Part shown: piece after piece, positions 9,731-18,811 of the stretch
Position numbering within the stretch: position 1 is the first letter of the stretch
Layout: every line of letters begins with the position of its first letter
Notes under the pieces: generated by a model
What the model saw: only the letters and a program-made list of their open reading frames with translations
Told to the model about the DNA's origin: nothing
Databases searched by the model: none
Origin: JAJPKK01 sp963800215
Lineage (GTDB): Bacteria > Pseudomonadota > Alphaproteobacteria > Rhizobiales > Xanthobacteraceae
Direction: 5' to 3'
Assembly: GCA_963800215.1 (NCBI GenBank)
Contig: CAWCZY010000018.1
Location: 1-64,000 of the forward strand
DNA length: 64,000 nucleotides
Position numbers and translations under genes: made by a program

Positions 9731-10105
9731 GTGACGACCTCCTTGGAAAAACCGACATCTCAGGCCGTGCTCACACGAAGCGCCACCTGATGCAAATGAT
9801 TAAAACAAACCGCGCCGAGAGGGGCCATGATAGGGCCTTGCCTCACTGCTGCGGCCCCTGAGGCCGCTCCCGGTGCGCTGTTCGTGAGAAAGCCGCTACG
9901 CGGAGGCCCGAACGTCATCCTCAGCGGTCACTGCGGCACCCTGCGTCGGTGGCATCGTCTCCACCTCATTACAGCCCAGAGAAGGCACACTGTCGGTATC
10001 TAAACCCGACCATATAAAGGTCCCCCCGATGGTCCGGCTTGTCAAGTGTTTGCAGTGCGGCGGAACGCGCAGTCTGTCGCGCCGATCGCCGTTGCGGCTC
10101 GGGCC
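9731..10105. other. Intergenic region between small ORF and caspase-SUMF1 gene
   Basis: About 375 bp. It contains a possible 19-codon minus-strand leader beginning at about 9955 (MPPTQGAAVTAEDD...) behind a GAGGTGGAG sequence, which may be a small peptide upstream of the 51-residue gene or chance. Otherwise I see only GC-rich spacer and an AT-rich patch at 9793-9805. Confidence 0.35.
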
Positions 10106-12039
10106 TTACAGCGTCCTGGCCACCCGAAAGCCGGTGAAGCTGCGCCGCAGCGTCGGTTCGATTCCGTCACGATAGGCCGAGCGCAGGTTCGCCGGCCGAT
10201 AGCCCCAGGCGCCGCCGCGCTGGATGCGTGTCGTGCAGTCGGCGCTCGTCCATGCCGACCCGTCGGCAGGAGCGCCCGCGTAGCTGGCGTGACCACAATC
10301 CTGCATCCACTGCCGCACATTGCCGTGCATGTCGTACAGGCCGAATGCGTTCGGCAGGAAAAGTTCCGACCGGAGCCGTATAGGCGTAGCCGTCGCTGCA
10401 CGCCGCCGATGGACCGAGACCGGGGATGCTGCGCTTGGCCGCCACATCGGCGCCGTTGCCGTAGCGGCACAGGTTCCTTCTCGTCGTCGCCGAAGGAAAA
10501 CCGCGTCGTCGTCCCCGCACGCGCGGCATATTCCCATTCGGCCTCCGTCAGCAGCCGGTACGACTTGCCCGTTTTGGCCGACAGCCATTCGACGTAGGCC
10601 TCGGCATCGCCGAAGTTGATGCACGCCACCGGGTGCGAGCCGGTTTGGGAGAAGCCGGGATCGCGCCAGGAGCGGCCCTGCCTTTCCTCGGTCTTGCCGC
10701 CTTCGAGCGTGCGGCAGGTCGACCCCATGTCGTGGCGGGTGTCCGCCGCGAAGGCCGCGAACTGATCCACCGTCACGGCAAGCTTGCCCACCGCGAACGG
10801 TTGCGCGATGGTCACGATGTGCTGCGGGCCCTCGTGGTCGGAGCGACCGGCTTCGTTTGCGGGGGAGCCCATCGTGAAGCTGCCCGCTGGCACCACGACC
10901 ATCTCCGGGCAGGTGGCGCATTCCTTGAAGATGTCCTTCGGCTTGAGCGCGCATTCCTCCGACCGCCGACAACGGCTTTGCCGCCCGCGACGACAGCGAC
11001 ACCCCGGCTGCCGGGTGAGATGCACAAGGAAAGTTCGGGCGAACCGGGGGCCACCTCGGCTGTCTGCACGCGCGAGGGCGCCGGCGGCGCGGCAGCGCCC
11101 TGGCGCTTGAGTTCTTCGATCCGCGCGCGCGCCATGCGCCCATAGATCGTATCGCCGTAGCGATCGGCGAACGTCTGGAGGATCGCAACACTTGTCGAGT
11201 TCTGCGTCGCCGCCCACGCTTCGGCCGCTTCGCTCGTTTTGCTTGCGGTGGCCGGCGTGACGGTCACCTCGCCGGAGACGACGAAATGGAAAGTGCCCTT
11301 GATCGGCGACGCCGACACCCAGGGCTGCTGCTCATTTCCGGTCGCCTGCATCACCGCAAGGCCGATCTCGTTGAAGGTCTGGAAGATATCGAGCCCGGCT
11401 TTGCGGATGGTCTGCGACAAAGCCTTGGTATAGGGGCTGTTGCCGCCGGCGCCATCGAGAGCGACGTTTCCGGGCTGTGTCGCATAGGAAATCAGCGTGC
11501 CTTCCGGCGCCCGCATTTGGGCGAGCCCGCCCTCGGTGGCGCGCAGCCCGCGCCCGCCGAACGGATTGTTGCGGCAGGCGTCGAGGAGGACCATGTTGAG
11601 CTTGGTGCCGGAGCCCTCCATGGCGGCGAGAACGAGGGCGGTGTCCACCATCTGGAACAACACGTCGGCCTCGCGCGCCGGATTGGCGTTCACGGGCACG
11701 AGGTAGTTGGAGCCGCGCACCTGGATGCCGTGACCGGCGTAATAGAACAGCGCGACGTCGGCCCCGACCAGCTGATTGCCGAATTTTTGCAGGACGTCGT
11801 CGAAGGCGGCCTTGTCGAGATCGACCTGCGCGCCGTTGCCGACCAGCGTGAAGCCAAGGCCGCGCAAAGTCTCGGCCATCAACTTGGCGTCGTTCTTCGG
11901 ATTGTCGAGCCGGCGAACGTTCTGATAGGCGGAGTTGCCGATAACGAGCGCAATCCGCTTGTCGGCGAACGCCGGCGCGAGAAAGGCATGCCACGCCGGC
12001 GAGATCACGGCCAGCGACAAATCGTGTCAGCCGATTCAA
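10106..12039 (-). CDS. Secreted caspase-domain / SUMF1 (FGE-sulfatase) fusion protein (frameshifted)
   Basis: A peptidase C14 (caspase-like) domain fused to a formylglycine-generating-enzyme-like SUMF1 domain. A signal-like start is followed by the caspase fold: KRIALVIGNSAYQNV, catalytic His in FYYAGHGIQ and catalytic Cys in LLDACRNNPF. A linker of about 150 residues leads to PEMVVVPAGSFTMGSP, then YRLLTEAEWEYAARAG, GLYDMHGNVRQW and the closing RGGAWGYRP...RSFTGFRVART of SUMF1 proteins. Frame changes lie near 12020, 10965, 10470 and 10370; bridging them gives one protein of roughly 640 residues. Start placed at a TTG at 12037-12039 that restores a signal peptide; the TTG at 12020 is the alternative. 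Such fusions occur in rhizobia with unknown targets. Confidence 0.76.
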
Positions 12040-12179
12040 CGCGGATGACCCATCGACGTCTCTCCGCTCGCCCGAAGGTCATGGCGGCAAGGATAGGCAG
12101 TCCCGGGCTGGTTGCAATCGGCGCCCGGCAGGTTCGATTTTGGGCAGCGCCGGCCTGCGGCCGCGCCGGCCGTCCCGTC

Positions 12180-12365
12180 TTAGGCCTGGCAGACCTGGGT
12201 ACCGTGCAGCGCGCTTCATCATGCTGACGTCGCCGCAGGCAATGTCGAGGAAACGGAACGACGAGGGGATACCTCGTTCAGGGCCTCGTGCAGCGATGGG
12301 CCATGCAGCCACCCTCGACCGATTTGCACCACCGCGCCCCGGGGTTGGAATTGATGGATGACCAC
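12180..12365 (-). pseudogene. Remnant of a SAM-dependent methyltransferase
   Basis: Just downstream of the acetyltransferase gene and on the same strand, one frame reads VVIHQFQPRGAVVQIGRG...LHEALNEV, and after a one-base shift SSFRFLDIACGDVSMMKRAL, which resembles motif I of class I methyltransferases (FLDIACGD). It ends at a TAA only about 60 codons after a possible GTG start, so the rest of the enzyme is missing. A truncated, frameshifted 5' fragment is the best reading. The short length leaves real doubt. Confidence 0.42.
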
Positions 12366-12385
12366 GTTGACCAATGTCGCGCCCC

Positions 12386-13813
12386 TCAGGCCTTTTGCGC
12401 TGTGGCGGCCCGATCGAGATCGATGAAAGCCACCAGCCGTTTCGCCAGGTCGGTGTAAAGCTGGAGTTTGGCGGTCTCCAGCGGCTCGCTGAGCCACTGC
12501 AGGAGGAAGGTGTCTGCGCCATTCGCGAAGGCCGGCCCCAGGCCGCAGAAGAAAAAGCCGAGCCCGCGGGCGGCGTCGGTCAGAAGCCCAAGACCGGGAT
12601 CGCCTACCGGTGCGCAGAGCTGCACCGCGTCGGCACCGAGCGCCCGCACGTCGCGCAGCGCCTGGCCGAGTTCGACGGCGGCTTCGGGACCGATCTGCTC
12701 GAAATGGATCAGGCCGTAGCCGCGGTCGTTGAGCTTGATGGCGGTGCGCGATTCCGAGGCGGAGGCAGCGGACGGAGCGGCCGTCGACGCGGTCACGCCG
12801 AGGCTCGCGTAGATTTCGAGCAGCATGTCGCGGTACGGCGCGGGCGCATGGATGGCCCGAACGGCGGGCTTCTTCACGAAGCGGAAGGTGCGCAGGTAAC
12901 TCTGCCGCTGGCCCGCGGTGGGGCAGGGCAGGCCCTTGGGCCGGAAGCTCTCGGGATTGGCGCCGAGCAGGACGGCGCAGACCGGCATGCCGGCGCGCTC
13001 GTCATTGCGCTGCGAGAAGGTGTGGATGGTGAGCGGCTCGGCATAAATTCCGTCCAGGCCGTGCTTCTGCGCCTCCTGCGAGAGGCGCTCGGTCATGCGC
13101 TCGAGCAGGTGATGACCGCGGTAGGCCGGAAGCACGACGGCCTCGCCGCGTTCGGCGACCCGCGCGCCGGGCTCGCGCTCGAGTGCGACATGGCCGATCA
13201 CTTCGCCCTCGCCATCACGCGCCACCGTCGGCACAAGCTCGCCGCTCTCGACCTTGTCCCAGTAGCGGTGTGTCGAGAACACCTCCGCGTGCACGTAGTG
13301 GTGGCCGTAGACCTCGAGGAAGCAGCGGGCGATCGCCGCCGCATCGCTTTTCCGCGGCAGGTCGATGACATAGTCTTGCGCCGCCGCTGCCTCCGGCGTG
13401 GAGGGCGGCGCCTCGGCGGCGGGCGGAGGAGGCTCGGCATTCAAGCTGCGGTGAAGACCGACCTCCCATCCGTCGATGCCATGCTCGCGGCACGAGATGC
13501 CGGCGTTGCGCCGGACGCAGCCGGCGAGCGACGCCGCGACGTTCGAGAACCGGGAATGGCCGTGCAGCAAGATCCTGGTCCGGACGTCCCGGTGCGAGCA
13601 CACGAGGGCGACGCGGGCACGTTCGCGCCAAGGCGCGGGCAGGCAGAGCGCCGGCCATGCCTGGGCGGTGTCGTCTGCGATCAGGCTCGCAATGGACGCG
13701 GGCACCCCTGCGGCGAGCGACGCCTCGCGGACGAAGGCCCGCACCAGCTCGCCCTGCGCAGGCTCGAGCACGAGTTGCAGCTCGGAGAACCGCGGAACGG
13801 AGGGTGCTTTCAC
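12386..13813 (-). CDS. GNAT N-acetyltransferase with N-terminal anti-sigma-like domain
   Basis: Protein of 475 residues. Residues 1-125 (SELQLVLEPAQGELVRAFVR, ARVALVCSHRDVRTRILLHG) resemble the HATPase fold of RsbW-type anti-sigma factors, but no intact ATP-binding N box is visible. From about residue 150 a GNAT domain follows: YVIDLPRKSDAAAIARCFLE, EVIGHVALE, AVVLPAYRGHHLLERMTE (the acetyl-CoA loop). The C-terminal third (from about 350) looks like a second, weak acetyltransferase-like half. It would be a soluble cytoplasmic protein; its substrate is unknown. The methyltransferase remnant follows 20 bp downstream. GNAT call firm, N-terminal domain tentative. Confidence 0.75.
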   Translation of the reverse strand: MKAPSVPRFSELQLVLEPAQGELVRAFVREASLAAGVPASIASLIADDTAQAWPALCLPAPWRERARVALVCSHRDVRTRILLHGHSRFSNVAASLAGCVRRNAGISCREHGIDGWEVGLHRSLNAEPPPPAAEAPPSTPEAAAAQDYVIDLPRKSDAAAIARCFLEVYGHHYVHAEVFSTHRYWDKVESGELVPTVARDGEGEVIGHVALEREPGARVAERGEAVVLPAYRGHHLLERMTERLSQEAQKHGLDGIYAEPLTIHTFSQRNDERAGMPVCAVLLGANPESFRPKGLPCPTAGQRQSYLRTFRFVKKPAVRAIHAPAPYRDMLLEIYASLGVTASTAAPSAASASESRTAIKLNDRGYGLIHFEQIGPEAAVELGQALRDVRALGADAVQLCAPVGDPGLGLLTDAARGLGFFFCGLGPAFANGADTFLLQWLSEPLETAKLQLYTDLAKRLVAFIDLDRAATAQKA

Positions 13814-13939
13814 GATTGAGACCGCTGCGATGTCGTGCGAGACCGTCGAGCCCGCGATCCTACGCCGGAGTCCTGAACGAAGACTGAGCAGGTTCCGCCC
13901 GATTTATCCCGGTTTGCGAAGGCGGGGCTACGCGGACCC

Positions 13940-15124
13940 TCAAGCCGGCGCGCGCCGTCTCACCGCTGCGATCGCGTTCATCAGGGCCGGGTTGGTCTTC
14001 AGCGCCCGCTTGAGCGCATTTGAGCTGCGCAGTCCCGCTGCCAGCACCCGGCCGCGCAGGGAATACGCAACGTAGCAATCGAAGCGTAATTCCGCGCCGG
14101 AACAGAAATGAGCCTTGAAATCGGCCCGGCCGGCGCCGAGGTCGAAACTCGTCAGTCCGCGCGAGGCGCAATTGTCGATGACGTGGGACATCAGGATGAT
14201 GCCCGGGCTTTTGCGCGCATAGGGGCTGGTGGTGATGGAACTGAACATCACCGAAAACCTATGCCGGTCGCGCACCCCGCCGATGATGGCGAGCAGGTCG
14301 CCGCCGCCTTCCAAAGCATGCAATTCGATGACCGGGCGGTCCTGCGCCAGGCCGTCCCGGCAGGCGTCCGCGATGAAGTCCAGCACGCCGGCATCTTCGA
14401 ACACATTGCGGATGCCCTGGGCGGCAAATCGTGCCGCCTTCTGGGCCCGGAAAAACGCCAGAATTCGGTCGATCTCGGCCGGGGTCGCTGCAACTGCATA
14501 TCGAAACCCGTCGACTTTCATGAGCTGGCGCTCTTTCTTGCGCAACCCCGACGGCAACAGTGGCTCGTGCGAGGGCTGTTCCGGCTCGATGGTGCCGAAA
14601 TAGACATCGTCGGCGGCGGGCTGTCCCGAAAGCGCGGCGAACGGGTTCGCGGATCCCCGCCAGGCCGGCAGCTGCCCGGTCAGCGCGAAAAGATCGATCC
14701 GATGCGCCGCGGCGATTTCGCCGAGGATGCGGCGGAGCCGCGGCAGAGTGAGATCGGCGGCGACGCCGTGCGTCCAGATCGGCATGTTCAGGTTGGAATG
14801 GCTGCCGCCGAAGAATACCGCGATCCGCACGCCGTGGCGGCGCTCGCAGATCAGCGGAAAAATGAATTGGGGCGCATCGTCGCGATCGAAGCCGACGACG
14901 ATCAGCGGTTCCGCTCCGTTCGCGCGGCCGACATGGCGATGCCAGTGGGCGGCCCATTCGAACCGTTGATAGGGGGTGGCGAACGCGTCGGCTTGCTCGA
15001 GCCGGCGCCACAGCGGCTCGGCGGCGGCGAGATCGCCGAGCACTTGCGTGCGCGCAAGGACGTCCGCCGCGCGCCCGCCGTCGGCGGGGAGCCGGTCCGA
15101 TATGGGCAGAACGGCGAGGTTCAT
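13940..15124 (-). CDS. FemAB/CelD-like GNAT acyltransferase of polysaccharide metabolism
   Basis: Cytoplasmic acyltransferase of 394 residues of the Acetyltransf_6 (PF13480) type, called CelD or BcsL-like in Rhizobiales. Visible family features are FATPYQRFEWAAHWHRH, the central LPSGLRKKERQLMKVDGF, and the C-terminal half with YARKSPGIILMSHVID and TSFDLGAGRADFKAHFCSG. Such enzymes are thought to acylate surface polysaccharide or lipid intermediates. It lies beside a divergent GT2 gene and near the exopolysaccharide locus, which supports that role. The ATG at 15122-15124 is the natural start. Acyl donor and acceptor unknown. Confidence 0.83.
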   Translation of the reverse strand: MNLAVLPISDRLPADGGRAADVLARTQVLGDLAAAEPLWRRLEQADAFATPYQRFEWAAHWHRHVGRANGAEPLIVVGFDRDDAPQFIFPLICERRHGVRIAVFFGGSHSNLNMPIWTHGVAADLTLPRLRRILGEIAAAHRIDLFALTGQLPAWRGSANPFAALSGQPAADDVYFGTIEPEQPSHEPLLPSGLRKKERQLMKVDGFRYAVAATPAEIDRILAFFRAQKAARFAAQGIRNVFEDAGVLDFIADACRDGLAQDRPVIELHALEGGGDLLAIIGGVRDRHRFSVMFSSITTSPYARKSPGIILMSHVIDNCASRGLTSFDLGAGRADFKAHFCSGAELRFDCYVAYSLRGRVLAAGLRSSNALKRALKTNPALMNAIAAVRRRAPA

Positions 15125-15315
15125 GCGGGGATCGAGTCGATTTCCAAATGGTTAACGCGCGGCGGGCGCGAGCTTCGCAAATAAAAATTAATCCTTGGTG
15201 TGCAATGGGAGTGATCCAAGCAATGGCGGCGCGCCGGCTGCGGCTCGCCGTTGCGTCGGGTCGGACGTTCGTCACTTGTCGGGATCATGCGCCGCCGCGC
15301 TCATGGAGATTTGGT

Positions 15316-16125
15316 TTGCCACGGGAACTCGCCGTCCTCCTGACCGCCTATAACGCGGAGAAGACGATCCGCCGGGCGCTCGACAGCCTGCGGCGCAACA
15401 GCGAGCCGTTCGACCTGCTCATCGTCGACGATTGCAGCCGCAGGCCGTTGGCCGAATTCCTCGGCCCGCTGGGCGACAGCGTCGAAATCGTGCGGCCGGA
15501 CGAGAATCTCGGCGTCGCCGGCGCGAAAAATTTCGGGCTGAAGCGCCTGCTCGCCGAGCCTTACCAATTCGTGGCGATGATGGATGCCGACGACATCAGC
15601 CATCCCGAGCGGCTCGCCAAGCAGGTGGCCTTCCTCAAGGCGCATCCGGACGTCGCGCTGGTCGGCGCCTGGGCACGCTTCTTCGACGAAAATTCGCACG
15701 AGGTGACATTCCAGTTCCGGCCGCCCTGTGAATCCCAGGGCATTCGCGATGCGCTGTTTTTCAACAGTTGCATCATGCACCCGACCTGGATGGTGAGAAC
15801 GCAGGCGCTGCGCGACTCCGGGCTCTACTCCCAAGCCTATCCGGCGGCCGAAGACTACGAGCTGCTGCGACGGATGTCGAAGACGTTCGCTCTCGCGAAC
15901 CTGCCCGAATTCCTGCTCGAATACAGCGATTCCCAGTCCGGCATATCGGTGAAGAACCGACGCCGCCAGCTGTTCGACCGGCTCCGCATCCAGGGGAAGT
16001 ATTTCGATCCCTGGCAGGCCAAGGCCTGGCTCGGCGTGGCCCGGACGCTCGTGCTGTTCGCGTTGCCGCGCCGCGTACTGACGGCCTATCGCACCGAGAA
16101 GAATTTGCGGGTCCAGCCGTCGTAA
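15316..16125 (+). CDS. Glycosyltransferase family 2
   Basis: GT-A enzyme of about 269 residues. It opens PRELAVLLTAYNAEKTIRRA and has LLIVDDCSRRP, the metal-binding DxD in FVAMMDADDISHPERL, and a C-terminal acceptor region with HPTWMVRTQAL. I start it at a TTG at 15316, with GGAGA six bases upstream, because the family begins directly with this strand; in-frame starts at 15148 and 15208 would add a tail without resemblance. It is divergent from the CelD-like acyltransferase and probably serves the same surface polysaccharide. A small IR element overlaps its end. Confidence 0.86.
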   Translation: MPRELAVLLTAYNAEKTIRRALDSLRRNSEPFDLLIVDDCSRRPLAEFLGPLGDSVEIVRPDENLGVAGAKNFGLKRLLAEPYQFVAMMDADDISHPERLAKQVAFLKAHPDVALVGAWARFFDENSHEVTFQFRPPCESQGIRDALFFNSCIMHPTWMVRTQALRDSGLYSQAYPAAEDYELLRRMSKTFALANLPEFLLEYSDSQSGISVKNRRRQLFDRLRIQGKYFDPWQAKAWLGVARTLVLFALPRRVLTAYRTEKNLRVQPS

Positions 16126-16156
16126 CACGGGTTGAGCGAAGCGAAGCCATCCTACG
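16121..16156. repeat. Short palindromic repeat (GTA...ACGGGTTGAGCG class)
   Basis: The sequence beginning CGTAACACGGGTTGAGCG folds onto the TCCTACG at its far end. It is a degenerate copy of the element at 26088-26160 and overlaps the end of the GT2 gene. Confidence 0.5.
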
Positions 16157-16165
16157 CACGCTGGA

Positions 16166-16447
16166 CTACTTCCGCGGCCCGTCGCCGCGCGACATCCAAC
16201 TGATCAGCAGCATCGCAAGCGGAACCCATCCGAGGCCGGCGACGGCGTAATAGACGAAGTCGAGCAGCCCGTTCGAGCGCACCAGCACGATCTGGGCGAG
16301 CGCCATCGCGAGCAGCGACCATACGGCGACGAGCGCCAGCAGCGCGAAGGTTCCGATCAGCTTGCGAATGCGCGGCCGTATGACTGCCTCCGTATGTCGG
16401 CCTCCCGTATTGCTGCGGGCCTCTGCGAGGTCTATAGGGTCGCGCAT
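16166..16447 (-). CDS. DUF2842 family membrane protein
   Basis: Protein of 93 residues with two membrane helices. After a variable N-terminus of about 24 residues the family core reads RIRKLIGTFALLALVAVW, then MALAQ, a short loop and LDFVYYAVAGLGWVPLAMLL, ending ISWM. The MRDPIDLAEA start at 16445-16447 gives the usual size. It is divergent from ctaA with 25 bp between the starts, an arrangement seen in other Rhizobiales. Function unknown; proximity to ctaA may reflect a respiratory or membrane role. Confidence 0.82.
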   Translation of the reverse strand: MRDPIDLAEARSNTGGRHTEAVIRPRIRKLIGTFALLALVAVWSLLAMALAQIVLVRSNGLLDFVYYAVAGLGWVPLAMLLISWMSRGDGPRK

Positions 16448-16472
16448 CGGCAGCACAAGAGCGCTGACAGTC

Positions 16473-17552
16473 ATGCAGATGCCGGGTCCCGCGGACGCCG
16501 CCCGCGTCCGTTTCATTCGACTGTGGATCGGGTGTCTTGCCGCCCTGGTATTCGCCATGGTGGTAGTGGGCGGCGCGACGCGGCTGACGCAGTCGGGCCT
16601 TTCCATCGTCGAATGGAAACCGGTCACCGGGGTGGTGCCGCCGCTGTCGCAATCCGATTGGCAGGCGGAATTCGACAAATACAAATCCATCCCGCAATAC
16701 CGGCGCGTCAACAGCGGCATGAGCCTCGACGAGTTCAAGACCATCTTCTGGTGGGAGTGGAGCCACCGGCTGCTCGGCCGCCTCATCGGTGCCGCGTTCC
16801 TGCTGCCGTTCCTGTGGTTTTCCTGGCGCGGCTGGGTCGATCGCAGGCTCGGCGTCGCTCTCATCGGCATTTTCACGCTGGGGGCCGTGCAGGGGGCGGT
16901 GGGCTGGTGGATGGTGGCCTCCGGGCTGACCGAAAGGATCGTGGTGTCACAATACCGGCTGGCGTTTCATCTCACGCTCGCCTGCCTCATCTATGCGGCG
17001 CTGGTCTGGACCGCCGATCGGGCGGCCACGCCAGCGCAGGCGGCGACGCCCCGGCGTATCGGCTTCGGGGCGGTTTTCCTGCTCGTCCTCGTCGTCGTGC
17101 AGATCTATCTCGGAGCGCTGGTCGCGGGCCTGCATGCGGGGCTCGTCTACAACTCCTGGCCGCTGATCGACGGCAACCTGGTTCCGCCGTCGTCGAGCCT
17201 GCTGTTCGATCAGCCGGCCTGGCGCAATTTCTTCGAGAACCCGCTGACGGTTCAGTTCGATCACCGCATGGTGGCCTATGCGCTGGTCGCGCTGGCGCTG
17301 CTGCATCTCGCCGATGTCTTGCGCACCGCCGAAAGTCGGCGGCTGCGCACCGGCGCGGTGGTGCTCGCGACGGCCGTGTGCGCCCAGGCCATGATCGGGA
17401 TCATCACGCTCATCGCCTCGGCGCCGATCGCTCTTGCGATGCTGCATCAGGCGATGGCGCTCGTGGCGCTGACGGCTGCGACGCTTCATGCAAGCCGCGC
17501 GACGATTACGCTGGCGTCCTCACCGGCGCCGCAGCTGGCATCCGGCTACTGA
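16473..17552 (+). CDS. ctaA: Heme A synthase (COX15/CtaA)
   Basis: Inner-membrane enzyme that oxidises the C8 methyl of heme O to make heme A for aa3-type cytochrome oxidase. About 359 residues with eight predicted helices. It shows VVVGGATRLTQSGLSIVEWK, then histidines in EWSHRLLGR, FHLTLACL, FDHRMVAY and LHQAMAL, the conserved heme-ligand positions. I start at the ATG at 16473 (MQMPGPADAARVRF), which gives the usual alphaproteobacterial length; the ATG at 16479 is an alternative. Divergent to the DUF2842 gene. Confidence 0.95.
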   Translation: MQMPGPADAARVRFIRLWIGCLAALVFAMVVVGGATRLTQSGLSIVEWKPVTGVVPPLSQSDWQAEFDKYKSIPQYRRVNSGMSLDEFKTIFWWEWSHRLLGRLIGAAFLLPFLWFSWRGWVDRRLGVALIGIFTLGAVQGAVGWWMVASGLTERIVVSQYRLAFHLTLACLIYAALVWTADRAATPAQAATPRRIGFGAVFLLVLVVVQIYLGALVAGLHAGLVYNSWPLIDGNLVPPSSSLLFDQPAWRNFFENPLTVQFDHRMVAYALVALALLHLADVLRTAESRRLRTGAVVLATAVCAQAMIGIITLIASAPIALAMLHQAMALVALTAATLHASRATITLASSPAPQLASGY

Positions 17553-17679
17553 AGTTCCAAGGTGCAATCGAACGGTGCTTTCGGCCGTGGAATCGTCCGC
17601 AGATAAGTGGTATGGCGTAACCTATCTGTCACAGGGAAGCGATATCCCGTGACTATCCCTTGTTTTTCAGGAGGAGCTC

Positions 17680-18057
17680 TTGAGCGGCATCTTCGGCGAT
17701 CTCATCGGCAGCGTGTTGAAGGGCATGTCCGGTCAGCAGGGCCAAGCCTCAGGACTTCCCGCCATATTGGCGCAGGTTCTCGCCAACACCGACCTCGGCA
17801 GCGTCGGCGGGCTGCTGCAGCAGCTGCAGAAATCCGGCCTCGGGCCGCAGGTGACCTCCTGGCTCGGCAATGGTGCGAACCTCCCGGTGTCGGTCGACCA
17901 GCTGCGCGCGGCGCTCGGCGACGAGCATATCCGCCAGCTCGCGGCATCGTTCGGCATTCCCGTCGACCTGCTGCTCAACCAGCTCTCGCAGCATCTCCCG
18001 GCGGCGGTCGATCACATGAGCCCGAACGGGACGCTGGAACAACAGATCGGGCCCTGA
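17680..18057 (+). CDS. YidB family (DUF937) protein
   Basis: Soluble protein of 125 residues rich in leucine and glutamine. It starts with TTG at 17680 behind a strong AGGAGGAG site. The product opens MSGIFGDLIGSVLKGM and has LAQVLANTDLGSVGGLLQQL, then VTSWLGNGANLPVSVDQLRAALG, all typical of YidB. Function is unknown in the family. It is followed 70 bp later by the peptidoglycan-binding gene, possibly in one transcript. Confidence 0.88.
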   Translation: MSGIFGDLIGSVLKGMSGQQGQASGLPAILAQVLANTDLGSVGGLLQQLQKSGLGPQVTSWLGNGANLPVSVDQLRAALGDEHIRQLAASFGIPVDLLLNQLSQHLPAAVDHMSPNGTLEQQIGP

Positions 18058-18127
18058 CCAAGGCTTTGCGGCGCGCACGCGCAGCGTCGGGCATCGGCGA
18101 ATCTGCGCCTGACTGAAAGAGGCGATC

Positions 18128-18682
18128 ATGTCGATTTTGAAACGTGGACTGTCTGGTGAACCCGTCAAGATATTGCAGGCAAAGCTCGGCGTGACGGCCG
18201 ACGGCGCGTTCGGTCCGGGGACCGAGGTCGCGCTGAAGACCTATCAGCAGAAACACGGACTGAAGGTCGATGGCATCGCCGGCCCCGACACTTTCGCGCA
18301 AATGGGGCTCTACGAGCTGATCCTGCTCAAGCCCGGCACGTCGGGCGATGCCGTGAAGAAGCTGCAGCAGGCGCTGGGGATCACCGCCGACGGTCAATTC
18401 GGCGCGGGCACCCAGAAGGCGCTCAAGGAATTCCAGGCCAAGAACGGTCTCGACTCCGACGGTCTCGCCGGCCCGGCGACATTGGCGAAGATGAGCCTGT
18501 TCAAGGAGATGACCGCGGAAATCGTGAAGAAATCCGAGCTGCCCGCAGGCGCCCCGGCCCCCGCTCCGGCCGCGTCCAAGCCGGCGCCGGGCGCGCCGCC
18601 GTCAAGCACGGCTCCTGGGCATGAGGAAGCGCCCAAGCGCAGCATCTGGGCGACCATCAAGGGCATGTTCGGCCACGGATAA
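18128..18682 (+). CDS. Protein with two PG_binding_1 (peptidoglycan-binding) domains
   Basis: 184 residues. Two PF01471 repeats occupy about 3-60 (LKRGLSGEPVKILQAKLGVT, FGPGTEVALKTYQ, IAGPDTFAQM) and 66-125 (LKPGTSGDAVKKLQQALGIT, FGAGTQKALKEFQ, LAGPATLAKM). A proline/alanine-rich linker and a basic tail (KRSIWATIKGMFGHG) follow. No signal peptide is visible, which is unusual for a wall-binding protein; the domain may here serve protein contacts. Good GAAAGAGGCG ribosome region. Follows the YidB gene. Confidence 0.9.
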   Translation: MSILKRGLSGEPVKILQAKLGVTADGAFGPGTEVALKTYQQKHGLKVDGIAGPDTFAQMGLYELILLKPGTSGDAVKKLQQALGITADGQFGAGTQKALKEFQAKNGLDSDGLAGPATLAKMSLFKEMTAEIVKKSELPAGAPAPAPAASKPAPGAPPSSTAPGHEEAPKRSIWATIKGMFGHG

Positions 18683-18714
18683 GTTCGGGCTTAAAGACCG
18701 CGATCCCATGTAGT

Positions 18715-18793
18715 GTCATTGCCCGGCTTGACCGGGCAATCCAGTACGCCCGGTCGGTGTTTACTGGATCGCCCGGTCAAGCCGGGCGATGAC
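18715..18793. repeat. Large palindromic repeat (GTCATTGCCCGG class)
   Basis: Two nearly perfect arms of about 32 bp (left starting GTCATTGCCCGGCTTGACCG, right its inverse) around a 15-bp loop, between two convergent genes. It could act as a bidirectional terminator and is of the dispersed class common in Bradyrhizobium. Confidence 0.82.
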
Positions 18794-18811
18794 AGCGCGT
18801 TGTGAAGCCAC

